Below, in pieces: positions 10,415 to 20,548 of a stretch of 64,000 nucleotides of DNA. This DNA comes from Oceanospirillum sanctuarii (GTDB lineage Bacteria > Pseudomonadota > Gammaproteobacteria > Pseudomonadales > Halomonadaceae), in the NCBI RefSeq assembly GCF_002150805.1, contig NZ_MTBA01000003.1:620001-684000 (forward strand), written 5' to 3'. Below the pieces are notes generated by a model that saw only the letters and a program-made list of their open reading frames with translations, was not told the origin of the DNA and searched no databases. Numbering within the stretch: the first letter of the stretch is position 1; each line of letters starts with the position of its first letter. The position numbers and the translations under genes are program-made.

Positions 10415-11450
10415 CTTGTTCAACCCTCGCGGCATTGATCAGTTTCAGGGCTTCATTGGGATCCAGAGCGACTTTGTCACCGGTCTGCAGTCCTGAAAGA
10501 ATCTCGATTTCACCATTGGTTTCGTAGCCGGTACGTACCTGACGCAGGCGAGGTTTGTCCTGACTGTCCAGTACATAAACCGCGCGTAGCTCGCTACGGG
10601 TGACCAGTGCCGATACCGGAATGGTCAGTGCTTCGCCGGTCTGGATTGGCAGAGATACCTTAACCATCATGCCGGGATACAGACCTGCCTGAAGTTCCGG
10701 CAGATGAACCCGCACTTTAAAGTTATGGGTCTGGGCATCGGCGTAAGGGAAGATGGTCAGCTCTTTCGCCGGTACGGTTTTACCGTTTGGCAGCGCAACT
10801 TCAGCCAGCTGGTGCTGACGTACAGTCGCCGCATAGCGTTGTGGCAGATTGATATTCACCCGCATCTGATCCAGATCGATACCGGACATCAGGGGAGAAC
10901 CGGGGGCAACCACTTCGCCAATTTCAACAAAACGCTGGGTCACCACGCCACCGTATGGGGCGATCACCTTGGTGTAAGAAACCTGTTTTTCTGCTTCTTT
11001 CAGGGCTGCACGGGCGCGGCGATAGGTCGCTTTGGAAGCATCCAGTTGGTTTTTCGCCTGATCGTACTGAGCTTTAGATGCCAGCTCTTTACGATAGATC
11101 TCATCGATGCGGTTGAAAGCCTGTTCAGCATCACGCAGGTTTGCCAGAGCGGCACGGGCTGCGGCCTGAGCCTGCTCCAGACGAGCTTGCTGTTCAGTGT
11201 CGCTGATCTCAACAATGACAGAGCCGGGTTTAACCTTATCGTCCACGTCGTAGTAGATCGCGGTTACCGTACCAGCGGTTTGCGCGGCAACGGTACTTTG
11301 GCGAACGGCTTCAACGATGCCATCGAGTTTGATCGACTGGCTGACAGCTTTGGGCTGCAGGGTGACTGTCTCCAGCGCGTGAGCGGGCAGAGAAAGTGTC
11401 CCGAGCAGACAGAGGGCTGAAAGCCAGGGTTTGAGTTGATGATTGGACAT
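10407..11450 (-). CDS. RND efflux periplasmic adaptor (membrane fusion protein)
   Basis: The 347-residue protein has an N-terminal signal peptide (PWLSALCLLGTLSLPAHA, cleavage near residue 25). After it come a lipoyl/barrel-sandwich half (VAAQTAGTVTAIYYDVDDKV), a helical hairpin of Ala/Gln/Lys-rich heptads (about 85-165), and the second lipoyl half with VIAPYGGVVTQRFVEIGEVV. This order is typical of HlyD/AcrA-type adaptors that bridge the permease to an outer-membrane channel. AGGAGA lies upstream of ATG 11450. It is translationally coupled to the permease. A 16-bp palindrome upstream may be the operator. Confidence 0.93.
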   Translation of the reverse strand: MSNHQLKPWLSALCLLGTLSLPAHALETVTLQPKAVSQSIKLDGIVEAVRQSTVAAQTAGTVTAIYYDVDDKVKPGSVIVEISDTEQQARLEQAQAAARAALANLRDAEQAFNRIDEIYRKELASKAQYDQAKNQLDASKATYRRARAALKEAEKQVSYTKVIAPYGGVVTQRFVEIGEVVAPGSPLMSGIDLDQMRVNINLPQRYAATVRQHQLAEVALPNGKTVPAKELTIFPYADAQTHNFKVRVHLPELQAGLYPGMMVKVSLPIQTGEALTIPVSALVTRSELRAVYVLDSQDKPRLRQVRTGYETNGEIEILSGLQTGDKVALDPNEALKLINAARVEQDA

Positions 11451-11507
11451 GAATCGTTCTCCTGCTAAGCCCGCATCTGACGGGGCCTAAAATTAGATTT
11501 TCTGTAT

Positions 11508-11523
11508 ATTAGCTTAACCTAAT
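11508..11523 (-). promoter_or_regulatory. Candidate operator of the RND efflux operon
   Basis: ATTAG-CTTAAC-CTAAT is a 5-6-5 inverted repeat in AT-rich sequence 58-73 bp upstream of the adaptor start. This is the usual position for a repressor site of an efflux operon. No regulator gene is adjacent to the operon in this window, so the protein that binds is unknown. Confidence 0.4.
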
Positions 11524-11896
11524 TATATAGGCAAATATGAGATAGCTTTTCCCGATAAAGTTTTCAGGTGGAAAAGACAGATGAGGAGTATGGCGGATAT
11601 CTGTGAACAGAGTGTTATCGGTCTGCCGCTCCCTGTGCTGTCAAATCCCTCCCTGATTGTGTTTGTTGTATGGGCTGTCTGTCTGTGTTGAATGCATGGA
11701 TAAGTGCCGCAAAATAGATGCGGGACTAAAAGAGGTATCACTTCGAGTGTAACGGAAAATACGGTGCTTGCTAGTTAAGAGCAGGTAGATAGAAAACGGT
11801 GTGTATTGAAAGCGAGTATCGGTAGAAAGGATAGCGAGTAGAGAAAGTGAAAGAAGAGAAAGAGAGTGAAGGTTGTCAGGTCAGGCAGCAGCAACA

Positions 11897-11922
11897 AAAA
11901 AGGCTGCCGAAGCAGCCTTTTT
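11897..11922 (-). terminator. Intrinsic terminator of rpoH
   Basis: AAAAAGGCTGC (11897-11907), loop CGAA, GCAGCCTTTTT (11912-11922). The 11-bp stem with tetraloop lies 20 bp after the rpoH stop codon and its T-run is present on both strands. Confidence 0.9.
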
Positions 11923-11941
11923 AGCAAACAGGGTCAGAAGA

Positions 11942-12808
11942 TCAGGCTTCAGCCACTTCTTCCATCAGTTTGCGGACTTTGTTCATGGCATTCTTTTCCA
12001 GCTGGCGGATACGCTCAGCAGACACACCATAAACATCTGCCAGCTCGTGCAGAGTGGCTTTGTCATCGGTCAGCCAGCGCTGTTGCAGAATCGCCTGACT
12101 ACGCTCGTCCAGCTGCGACATCGCATACTGAAGGCGTGAAGAAGCATCTGCAGCCCAGTTGGCATCTTCCAGCTCGGTGGCCGGATTATAACGATGATCT
12201 TCCAGATAATAGGCCGGTGCCTGATATGCGGAATCGTCGTCATCGTCGCTGTAACCATCAAAGGCGGCATCGTGGGCGCTTAAACGACTTTCCATCTGGC
12301 GAACGGTCTGAGGTTTAACGTCCAGATCTTTGGCAATGGCTTCAACTTCACCATTGTTCAGCCAGCCGAGGCCTTTTTTCGCACTGCGCAGATTAAAGAA
12401 CAGCTTTCGCTGAGCTTTAGTGGTCGCAACTTTAACGATGCGCCAGTTACGCAGTACGTATTCGTGAATCTCTGCTTTGATCCAGTGTACCGCGAAGGAC
12501 ACCAGGCGAACGCCGACATTGGGATCAAAGCGTTTAACCGCTTTCATCAGGCCAACATTACCTTCCTGAATCAGATCTGCCTGAGGCAGACCATAGCCGG
12601 AATAGCTCTTGGCGATATGCACCACGAAACGCAGGTGCGACATAACCAGCTGACGTGCAGCCTCAAGATCACCCTCTTCATGCAGTTGGCGGGCGAGTTG
12701 CTGCTCGCGCTCAACAGAAAGAACAGGGATGCTGTTAGCAATCTGAATATAAGCGTTTAGGTCCTGGCCAGGGGACAGGTGGTCAACGGTTTGCAGGCTA
12801 GTATTCAT
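11942..12808 (-). CDS. rpoH: RNA polymerase sigma-32 (heat-shock sigma factor)
   Basis: The 288-residue sigma-70-family protein directs RNA polymerase to heat-shock promoters. Region 2 is clear ([37 protein letters not shown]). The RpoH box [10 protein letters not shown], unique to sigma-32, follows, and region 4 ends with [28 protein letters not shown]. The gene lies after ftsEX on the same strand, the usual order in gammaproteobacteria, but 282 bp from ftsX with its own promoters (a sigma-70-like and a sigma-E-like site). Likely client operons grpE and dnaK are in this same window. Confidence 0.98.
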   Translation of the reverse strand: MNTSLQTVDHLSPGQDLNAYIQIANSIPVLSVEREQQLARQLHEEGDLEAARQLVMSHLRFVVHIAKSYSGYGLPQADLIQEGNVGLMKAVKRFDPNVGVRLVSFAVHWIKAEIHEYVLRNWRIVKVATTKAQRKLFFNLRSAKKGLGWLNNGEVEAIAKDLDVKPQTVRQMESRLSAHDAAFDGYSDDDDDSAYQAPAYYLEDHRYNPATELEDANWAADASSRLQYAMSQLDERSQAILQQRWLTDDKATLHELADVYGVSAERIRQLEKNAMNKVRKLMEEVAEA

Positions 12809-12879
12809 ATTACCTCGAAGAAGCAGCTATTTATTACCCAAGGGACAAGAGAGTCTGTTCGGTTAATATTTACTGATCT

Positions 12880-12907
12880 TTGTGATTTGTGGCTAAGCCA
12901 AAAGTTC
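12880..12907 (-). promoter_or_regulatory. Candidate sigma-E promoter of rpoH
   Basis: On the minus strand GAACTT (12902-12907) is followed by exactly 16 bp and TCACAA (12880-12885). The E. coli rpoH P3 promoter recognised by sigma-E has GAACTT-16-TCTGA. Position is about 72-99 bp upstream of the rpoH start. Confidence 0.55.
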
Positions 12908-12919
12908 AATCAGGGGATT

Positions 12920-12947
12920 AATATAAAATCTCCTGCATATTTTGCAA
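12920..12947 (-). promoter_or_regulatory. Candidate sigma-70 promoter of rpoH
   Basis: TTGCAA (12942-12947), 16-bp spacer, TATATT (12920-12925) on the minus strand. It lies directly upstream of the sigma-E-like site, giving a two-promoter layout similar to that of E. coli rpoH. Confidence 0.55.
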
Positions 12948-13090
12948 GCCTCAGATGACAGTCCGGTGTAACAGGAGACTGTTTTAATTGATCATGAAGC
13001 CTTCGGTGATCATCTTACTGTATTTCCCTGAGTTCGGATCAGCCGGCTGCAAAGCTCTGAGCTGACCCGAAACAAGGAAGCAAGGCGGGT

Positions 13091-14206
13091 TTAGCGGGGT
13101 TCTATTTCACCCAGGTGACGACCTACCGCGACCCAGGCACCCAGCCAGCCCAGAAGGGTGCCGGAAAGGATCAGCAGAATCGAATCGGACATGCCCAGCC
13201 CTACCAGCTCAAAGCTGCTGGAATAAACACTGGCCAGAGCACGAACAGGGCCCGCCAGCCAGATCAGGCTCAGGTTGATAATCATCCAGGCCATCACACC
13301 ACCGCCTAAGCCATACCAGATACCGGTATAGAGGAAGGGGCGACGGACAAAAGCATTGGTGCCGCCAACGAGTTTGACGATCACGATCTCATCTCGACGG
13401 TTTTCAATGGCAAGCCGGATGGTGTTACCCACTACCAGCAGCACCGCAATACCCAGCAGAACCGCCAGTGCGCTAACGGCACGTTGAGCCAGCTCCATGA
13501 TGTAGTAAAGGCGTTTCACCCAAGCCAGATCCAGCTGGGCTTCATCAACTTCTTTCAGGCTTTGCAGCTCATTCAGCAGCTCTTCCTGCTGATTGACCTG
13601 CCCTGCTGCCGGACGAACCACCAGTACGCTGGGCAGCGGGTTGCCATCCAGATAATCCAGTGCTTCACCGAAACCGGAGAACTCTTTGAATTCCCCTAGT
13701 GCCTGCTCACGGGAAATATACTGCACTGAGGCGATATCATCCCGCTGGCGCAATCTGTCGGCGAGGGATTCGGCTTCCTGCTCTGAAGTTTCTATCTTCA
13801 GAAACAGAGACATCTGGGCTGCGCCGTCCCAGTTGCTGGTTACCAGCTGGGCGTTATTCAGGAAGATATAAAGACTGGCGGGGAGTGCCAGTGCGATCGC
13901 CAGAACCGCCCAGGTCATCAGGCTGGCAAACGGTGTCTTCAGCACACGCCACAGACTGTCGGTGGCCATCAGGCGATGGTGGCGCAACCAGCTGCTCATC
14001 TTATGGTTGGTTTCAACCTTGTGCTCACTGGCACCTTCAGAACCCGGGCGTTTAGCTGGCGCTTTGCGTGGTTCAGCGCTGCGACCGGCAGGAGATGTTT
14101 TTGGTGCAATTGGGGTAACGCCACGACGCGCACCCTGTAGCGGGGTTGCACCGCTTGCACCGCGAGGCGATGCGCCACGGTTGTGGGGCTTTCCTACCTG
14201 ACTCAT
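13091..14206 (-). CDS. ftsX: Cell division protein FtsX
   Basis: FtsX is the membrane half of the FtsEX ABC-type complex, which activates septal peptidoglycan hydrolases through a periplasmic domain. The 371-residue protein has an unusually basic, Pro/Ala/Gly-rich cytoplasmic N-terminus of about 75 residues. After it come TM1 (LMTWAVLAIALALPASLYIF), a periplasmic domain with FLKIETSEQEAESLADRL, and three more TM segments (AVSALAVLLGIAVLLVV, YGLGGGVMAWMII, ILLILSGTLLGWLGAWVA). The start ATG 14206 overlaps the ftsE stop (ATGA), so the two are coupled. Confidence 0.95.
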   Translation of the reverse strand: MSQVGKPHNRGASPRGASGATPLQGARRGVTPIAPKTSPAGRSAEPRKAPAKRPGSEGASEHKVETNHKMSSWLRHHRLMATDSLWRVLKTPFASLMTWAVLAIALALPASLYIFLNNAQLVTSNWDGAAQMSLFLKIETSEQEAESLADRLRQRDDIASVQYISREQALGEFKEFSGFGEALDYLDGNPLPSVLVVRPAAGQVNQQEELLNELQSLKEVDEAQLDLAWVKRLYYIMELAQRAVSALAVLLGIAVLLVVGNTIRLAIENRRDEIVIVKLVGGTNAFVRRPFLYTGIWYGLGGGVMAWMIINLSLIWLAGPVRALASVYSSSFELVGLGMSDSILLILSGTLLGWLGAWVAVGRHLGEIEPR

Positions 14207-14871
14207 AGCATACCTCCGTCAGTCACCAGCTGGCCGTCACTCAGTGTCAGAACCCTGTGACCCATACGGGCGATCAGGCTCAGATCGTGACTGGCAATCA
14301 GTACGGTTACGCCCACTTCGTTGAATTGCTCGAACAGGTGCATAATTTCAGCAGAGAGCTGGGGGTCAAGGTTACCGGTTGGCTCATCCGCCAAGAGAAG
14401 GGCGGGTTTGTTAACAACAGCACGGGCGATGCCCACACGCTGCTGCTCACCACCGGACAGCATAATCGGGTTAAGTTTCTCTTTCTTCAGCAGACCGACC
14501 TTGTCGAGCGCGGCCCGTACACGTCGTCCGATATCAGCCGGATCAGCGCCTTCAATCATCAGCGGCAGCGCCACGTTGTCGAATACAGAGCGGTCAAACA
14601 ACAGCTGGTGATTCTGAAAAACCACGCCGATGTTACGGCGCAGGTAAGGCACCTGACCGTTACCCATGCGGGAGAGGTTCTGGCCGTTCACAAATACCTG
14701 ACCCTGAGTGGCTTTCTCCATCCGCATGATCAGCTTCAAAAGGGTACTTTTACCCGCACCGGAGTGACCGGTGAGAAAGCACATCTCGCCTTTTTCGACG
14801 GACAGATTGAGTTGTTTGAGGGCTTCATGCCCGTTCTCGTAGCGTTTACTGACGTTATCGAAGCGGATCAT
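14203..14871 (-). CDS. ftsE: Cell division ATP-binding protein FtsE
   Basis: A 222-residue ABC ATPase with Walker A GHSGAGKS (near residue 35), Q-loop VFQNHQLL, signature LSGGEQQR, Walker [13 protein letters not shown] and switch His in ASHD. It pairs with FtsX at the divisome and couples ATP hydrolysis to activation of peptidoglycan hydrolysis. The gene order ftsY-ftsE-ftsX-rpoH on one strand is conserved in gammaproteobacteria. It lies 116 bp after ftsY. Confidence 0.97.
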   Translation of the reverse strand: MIRFDNVSKRYENGHEALKQLNLSVEKGEMCFLTGHSGAGKSTLLKLIMRMEKATQGQVFVNGQNLSRMGNGQVPYLRRNIGVVFQNHQLLFDRSVFDNVALPLMIEGADPADIGRRVRAALDKVGLLKKEKLNPIMLSGGEQQRVGIARAVVNKPALLLADEPTGNLDPQLSAEIMHLFEQFNEVGVTVLIASHDLSLIARMGHRVLTLSDGQLVTDGGML

Positions 14872-14987
14872 GGCATCCTGCGTTGAAAGTTCGGGGAGGC
14901 TCTTGAGCGGTCAGAACAGAGAGGCTCAGGCTCCGGGTTGAATCAAAAGGGTTGCCACGCAGCCCGAAGGCTGCGGGAAGCTCAGCC

Positions 14988-16349
14988 TTAGCTGTCGTTC
15001 TGATCGAACAGGGCTTTTGTGAACTGGTCGGCATCAAACGGGCGCAGATCATCAACCTGCTCGCCAACGCCGATAAAGCGGATCGGAATCTGCATCTGTT
15101 GCGCCAGAGCGAATACGATACCGCCCTTTGCAGTGCCATCCAGCTTGGTCAGTGTGATACCGGTCAGGCCGACTGCTTCGTCAAACAGGTTTGCCTGAGA
15201 CAGGGCATTCTGACCTGTGCCTGCATCCACCACCAGCATGGTTTCGTGAGGAGCGGAGTCATCCAGCTTTTTCATCACGCGGGTGACTTTCTTCAGCTCT
15301 TCCATCAGATTGCTCTTGTTCTGCAGACGACCTGCTGTATCGGCAATCAGCACATCCACGTTACGGGCTTTAGCGGCCTGAATAGCATCGAAAATAACGG
15401 ACGCAGAGTCAGCACCTGTGTGCTGGGCGATCACGGGTACGCTGTTACGCTCACCCCAAACCTGCAGCTGTTCTACCGCTGCGGCACGGAAAGTATCACC
15501 GGCGGCCAGCATGACGCTTTTGCCTTCCTGCTGGAATTTCTTCGCCAGCTTACCGATGGTGGTGGTTTTACCCACACCGTTTACGCCCACCATCAGGATT
15601 ACGTATGGGGTTTTCTGTTCGTCGATCACCAGCGGCTTGTTGGAGGGCTCCAGCATAGCGCGCAGCTCTTCCTGAAGGGCTTCGTACAAGGCCTGAGCAT
15701 CAGTCAGCTGTTTGCGGGAAACTTTATCGGTCAGGCGGTCGATGATCTGAGAGGTAGCTTCTACGCCGATATCTGCAACCAGCAGCTGGGTTTCGATCTC
15801 TTCCAGCAGATCCTCATCGATCTGTTTCTTACCCAGAAACAGGCTCGCAAGACCTTCGCTCAGATTGGCGCGGGTGCGACCCAGACCCTGTTTGATACGG
15901 CCAAAGAAACCCACTTTTTCAGGTTTTGCTTCTGGCTGCTTTTCAGAAGGGCTGGTTTCAGCAGGGCTGCTTGCAGCTACTGGAGCTGGTTCCTCGGCTG
16001 GAGCTTCAGCTGTTTCTGAAGTCGTTTCAGCCTTGGTTTCAGCTTCTGTTTCAACTTTTGTTTCAACAACAGGGGATTCAGCAACAGGTTCAACAGATGC
16101 CGCAGGCTCTGCTTCTTCAGCTGGCGCAGGGGGTTCCTGAGCTGTTTCTGATACGGTTTCAGCATCCTGCTGGGCAGTGGCATCGGATGCCGGTGTTTCA
16201 GCACTGACTTCCTGAGTCTGTACGCTGTCTGCCTGAGAAAGGGGGGCTTCGCTGGCCTCGGTTTCGGCAGCGTTGGTCTCCGGAGTCTGTTCCAGAGGTG
16301 CATCCGGTTGCTCCGGCTGCTTCTTGTTACGCTTGAAGAATCCAAACAT
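14988..16349 (-). CDS. ftsY: Signal recognition particle receptor FtsY
   Basis: FtsY docks SRP-ribosome complexes at the membrane; its GTPase forms a complex with Ffh. The 453-residue protein has a long acidic Glu/Ala/Thr/Pro-rich N-terminal domain (about residues 8-150). A conserved amphipathic membrane-targeting helix follows (VGFFGRIKQGLGRTRANL), then the N and G domains with GVNGVGKTTTIGKLA, the AGDTFRAAAVEQL insertion-box region, DTAGRLQ and TKLDGTAKGG. It is the first gene of the ftsY-ftsE-ftsX group. Confidence 0.97.
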   Translation of the reverse strand: MFGFFKRNKKQPEQPDAPLEQTPETNAAETEASEAPLSQADSVQTQEVSAETPASDATAQQDAETVSETAQEPPAPAEEAEPAASVEPVAESPVVETKVETEAETKAETTSETAEAPAEEPAPVAASSPAETSPSEKQPEAKPEKVGFFGRIKQGLGRTRANLSEGLASLFLGKKQIDEDLLEEIETQLLVADIGVEATSQIIDRLTDKVSRKQLTDAQALYEALQEELRAMLEPSNKPLVIDEQKTPYVILMVGVNGVGKTTTIGKLAKKFQQEGKSVMLAAGDTFRAAAVEQLQVWGERNSVPVIAQHTGADSASVIFDAIQAAKARNVDVLIADTAGRLQNKSNLMEELKKVTRVMKKLDDSAPHETMLVVDAGTGQNALSQANLFDEAVGLTGITLTKLDGTAKGGIVFALAQQMQIPIRFIGVGEQVDDLRPFDADQFTKALFDQNDS

Positions 16350-16561
16350 GGGATAAATTCTGTCTCTTTAGCACGGAAAATGGCAGGTGATGCCCTGCCT
16401 CTTATGGCGCACTATCCTACCACTTGTCGCCCACGGGGGGTACAATCCACGGCGCTTTGCGCGCTATCTTTTGTGATGAAACGCCTTTCTTGATGAGGTA
16501 GCGCATTTATTGTCTGTGCAAAGCCCCAAGTCGATTAACCCCTGAGTTTTGGAAAGCCCTC

Positions 16562-17203
16562 ATGCCGAGATCCCGTCGCCCTTCATCCCGCCCTTCTGCC
16601 GGTAAAGCTACCGGACGAGCCAATGCACCGGCAGCATCAGCCGGACGGAATCAGCTGCGTATCATTGCCGGTGAGTGGCGGGGGCGTAAGTTGCCTTTTC
16701 CTGATGGTGAAGGTTTACGACCAACAGGGGATCGTATGCGGGAAACCCTGTTCAACTGGCTGAGTTTTGATCTCTATGGCCGTCGGGTGCTGGATCTGTT
16801 TGCCGGTAGTGGTGCGCTGGGGCTTGAGGCGTTATCCCGTGGCGCTAAAAGTGGGGTGTTTCTGGATAACCATCCGGGGGTTGTCCGCCAGATGCGGGAA
16901 AACCTGACAACGCTGAAATGCCAGCAGGCAGAGGTTTTTCAGGGCGAGGCGTTAAGCTGGATCGCAAGTCATGAGGATGTGTTTGATCTGATCTTCCTCG
17001 ATCCGCCGTTCGGCAAAGGCTTGTTAGGCCCGGTTTGTCAGCAGCTGGAAGCAGAAAAACGCCTTTCCGATGGTGCGCTCATCTATCTGGAGGCGGAAAA
17101 AGGTTTTGATTTCGCAGAGATTCCAGCGGGATGGCAGCTGGAAAAAGAGAAGAAAGCGGGGCAGGTGATCTGCCGCCTCTACCGGAGAGCAGAGGCGGCA
17201 TAA
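16562..17203 (+). CDS. rsmD: 16S rRNA m2G966 methyltransferase
   Basis: This SAM-dependent enzyme methylates G966 of 16S rRNA. The 213-residue product has a basic, low-complexity N-terminus (RSRRPSSRPSAGKATGRA). The family start of the catalytic domain is LRIIAGEWRGRKLPFPDGEGLRPTGDR, with the SAM motif DLFAGSGALGLEALSRGA and catalytic FLDPPFGKG. It is divergent from ftsY, the standard arrangement, and ends 37 bp before the convergent TetR gene. Confidence 0.95.
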   Translation: MPRSRRPSSRPSAGKATGRANAPAASAGRNQLRIIAGEWRGRKLPFPDGEGLRPTGDRMRETLFNWLSFDLYGRRVLDLFAGSGALGLEALSRGAKSGVFLDNHPGVVRQMRENLTTLKCQQAEVFQGEALSWIASHEDVFDLIFLDPPFGKGLLGPVCQQLEAEKRLSDGALIYLEAEKGFDFAEIPAGWQLEKEKKAGQVICRLYRRAEAA

Positions 17204-17240
17204 GCGAACCGTCAGCAGCTGTTTAAAGGCTGCTGATCGA

Positions 17241-17888
17241 TCAGGCTGCGTTGGGGCCGTAAGTGGCCAGCAGTTCCTGAGTCTCTTCGCGGGTTGCTTC
17301 AGTCAGGTAAGGCATCTCCAGATAGGTCATCTGGTAGATCACCTGGTTCAGCTGCTCGCGGGTCAGTTCATCTTCCGGAACACCCAGTGCGGTGCGCAGG
17401 TAGGTGGTCCAGCTGGTTACCAGAATCCAGATGTTCAGCGCCAGAGGCTTAATCTGATCTTCCGGAATAGCCATAAAGCCGCACTCGCACATTCTGCGAT
17501 AGACCATCTCGGTACTGCGGATGCCCTGAGTGGCAAAAGCCTGATAGCGTTCTTTCAGCTCGGCATCATTAGCGAGCATGCCCACCAGATCGCGGTGCAT
17601 AAAACGGTATGCCCAGATCAGATCCAGCAGTTTGTCGGTTAGCTGGGCTCGGTCTTCCAGTGTGATATCACGGTCAGCAGGCAGTTCGAACAGGTTGGCA
17701 ACAGCCTTTTCATACTGATCAAAGATGCGCGCAATAATGTCGGACTTATTACGGTAGTGATAATAGAGGTTGCCCGGCGAAATCTTGATATGGGCAGCAA
17801 TGTGGTTGGTTGTTATAGAGCGCTCTCCGTGGAGATTAAACAGCTCTAAAGAAGCCTGAACAATTTTGTCTTTTGTTTTCACGGTCAA
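17241..17888 (-). CDS. TetR/AcrR family transcriptional regulator
   Basis: The 215-residue protein has a TetR N-terminal helix-turn-helix (ITTNHIAAHIKISPGNLYYHY, about residues 25-45) and a helical ligand-binding/dimerisation domain of unknown specificity, rich in Trp/Tyr. The frame opens at TTG 17888; GTG 17882 is an equally possible start because GAG lies upstream of both. No obvious target operon sits beside it; coaD is the divergent neighbour 450 bp away. A palindrome at 18071-18084 in that gap could be its operator. Confidence 0.85.
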   Translation of the reverse strand: MTVKTKDKIVQASLELFNLHGERSITTNHIAAHIKISPGNLYYHYRNKSDIIARIFDQYEKAVANLFELPADRDITLEDRAQLTDKLLDLIWAYRFMHRDLVGMLANDAELKERYQAFATQGIRSTEMVYRRMCECGFMAIPEDQIKPLALNIWILVTSWTTYLRTALGVPEDELTREQLNQVIYQMTYLEMPYLTEATREETQELLATYGPNAA

Positions 17889-18824
<936 letters not shown>

Positions 18825-18833
18825 GCAAGATAG

Positions 18834-19109
<276 letters not shown>

Positions 19110-19126
19110 TTTCTGTTTTTTCTCAG

Positions 19127-19158
19127 AAAAAATGCAGCACTCAGGTGCTGCATTTTTT
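19127..19158 (+). terminator. Intrinsic terminator after the ferredoxin gene
   Basis: AAAAAATGCAGCAC (19127-19140), loop TCAG, GTGCTGCATTTTTT (19145-19158). A perfect 14-bp stem with T-run. Confidence 0.93.
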
Positions 19159-19208
19159 TTGCCTGGGATTTGTAGCTCTTCTGTCCGAATCAGTCTGCCG
19201 GAGTTGTT

Positions 19209-20507
19209 GTGACCTTGCCGCCGCTTTATAAACAGATCTTCGCGCTTTCCCTGCCGATCATTATCTCCAACATTAGCGTACCCTTGCTGGGGCTGGTGGA
19301 TACTGCCGTTGTCGGTCATCTGAATGATGCGGCGTATCTGGCTGGCGTTACGCTGGGAGCAACACTGTTCAGTTTTCTGTTCTGGGGTTTTGGCTTTTTG
19401 CGCATGGGAACAACCGGTGCTGTTTCTCAGGCAGCGGGGGGAGAAGACTGGTCAGCGGTGATTCGCCTGCTGCAACAGGGTGTGTTGATGGCGTTGGCTA
19501 TCGCGCTGGTCTTACTGCTGTTTCAGGGCTGGCTGGTTCCGCAGGGGCTGGCATTGCTGGCGGAACCCGGTGCGGCGAGAGATCAGGCGGCCCTCTATGC
19601 CGGTGTGCGTATCTGGTCAGCACCGGCAGTGCTGATCAACTATGTGTTGATGGGTTGGTTTCTGGCGCAGAAGAACAGCCGTTTTGCTCTGCAGATGCTC
19701 TTGCTCGGTAATGGTATCAATATCCTGCTGGATCTGGTGTTTGTGGTCATATTGGGCTGGCAGGTACAGGGTGTTGCCTTTGCTTCCCTGATTGCGGATT
19801 ACAGTGTTCTGGTAGTCGGAGGCTGGCTGGCGCTTAAACGTATCCGCCAGTTGCAGTCGCGCTGGCAATGGCAGCCCTGGGTGGCAAAAGAGCTTAAAGC
19901 CCTGTTCCGGGTCAATCATCAGCTGATGGTGCGCACCTGGTTGCTGTTGGGCAGTATGGCGTACTTTACCTCCCGGGGAGCGGCCTTTGGCAGTGAGACG
20001 CTGGCAGCCAATGCGATTCTGATGCAGTTGATTATGATGGCGTCCTACGCGCTGGATGGCTACGCCTATGCTGCTGAAGCTTTGGTGGGACAGGCGGAAG
20101 GTGCTAAAGATGTTCGTCTTCGTAACCGGATCGTCTCGGCGGGAGCGGTAATGAGCGGGTTGAGCGTTGGTCTGATCAGTCTGCTCTATCTGTTGTGGGG
20201 CGATTATCTGATCGCTTTGCTAACGGATCTGCCGGAAGTGAAGCAGTTGGCGGAAGGCTATCTGCTTTGGGCGGTGCTGATTCCCCTGTTAGCTGCGGGC
20301 AGCTATCTGCTGGATGGGGTTTATATCGGACTGATGCGCAGCGATGTGATGCGTAACGGTATGCTGATCGCCTTTGCGGCATTTCTTCTCGCCGAGGCGC
20401 TGTTATCCGGTTTAGGCAATCAGGGGCTCTGGCTGGCCTTTGCCTGCTTTATGTTGCTGCGCTCACTAGTGATGGCGTTGCACTATTTCTTTCGGCTTCG
20501 CGATTAG
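19209..20507 (+). CDS. dinF: MATE family multidrug transporter, DinF type
   Basis: The 432-residue, very hydrophobic protein has about 12 membrane helices. The N-terminus IFALSLPIIISNISVPLLGLVDTAVVGHL matches the MATE signature in its DinF branch. A second repeat half begins around LFRVNHQLMVRTWLLLG. MATE proteins export cationic or oxidised compounds using Na+ or H+ gradients. The start is GTG 19209 with GGAG 6 nt upstream. It has no neighbours in an operon: a terminator lies before it and the convergent cheW after it. Confidence 0.88.
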   Translation: MTLPPLYKQIFALSLPIIISNISVPLLGLVDTAVVGHLNDAAYLAGVTLGATLFSFLFWGFGFLRMGTTGAVSQAAGGEDWSAVIRLLQQGVLMALAIALVLLLFQGWLVPQGLALLAEPGAARDQAALYAGVRIWSAPAVLINYVLMGWFLAQKNSRFALQMLLLGNGINILLDLVFVVILGWQVQGVAFASLIADYSVLVVGGWLALKRIRQLQSRWQWQPWVAKELKALFRVNHQLMVRTWLLLGSMAYFTSRGAAFGSETLAANAILMQLIMMASYALDGYAYAAEALVGQAEGAKDVRLRNRIVSAGAVMSGLSVGLISLLYLLWGDYLIALLTDLPEVKQLAEGYLLWAVLIPLLAAGSYLLDGVYIGLMRSDVMRNGMLIAFAAFLLAEALLSGLGNQGLWLAFACFMLLRSLVMALHYFFRLRD

Positions 20508-20527
20508 ATGCTTTTCTGAATTTTTTA

Positions 20528-20548
20528 AAGGCAGATCACATCTGCCTT
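20528..20548 (-). terminator. Terminator at the cheW 3' end
   Basis: AAGGCAGAT (20528-20536), loop CAC, ATCTGCCTT (20540-20548), followed on the minus strand by TTTAAAAAATT. The stem includes the last codons of the CheW gene. Confidence 0.7.

Larger units (their letters stand above)
11451..11941. other. Intergenic region between the RND operon and rpoH
   Basis: No convincing gene. It contains the RND promoter region with a palindrome at 11508-11523, a strongly purine-rich stretch at about 11805-11870 and the rpoH terminator at 11897-11922. A possible 72-codon minus-strand frame at 11523-11741 has no family features and no clear ribosome-binding site. Confidence 0.6.

Noticed and set aside
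11523-11741. A 72-codon minus-strand ORF between the RND operon and rpoH
   Set aside because: It overlaps the operator-like palindrome, has no ribosome-binding site and its sequence has no protein-like features.
11805-11870. Purine-rich tract as a possible structured or triplex-forming element
   Set aside because: It is only compositionally biased, with no symmetry or repeat period that would support a specific function.
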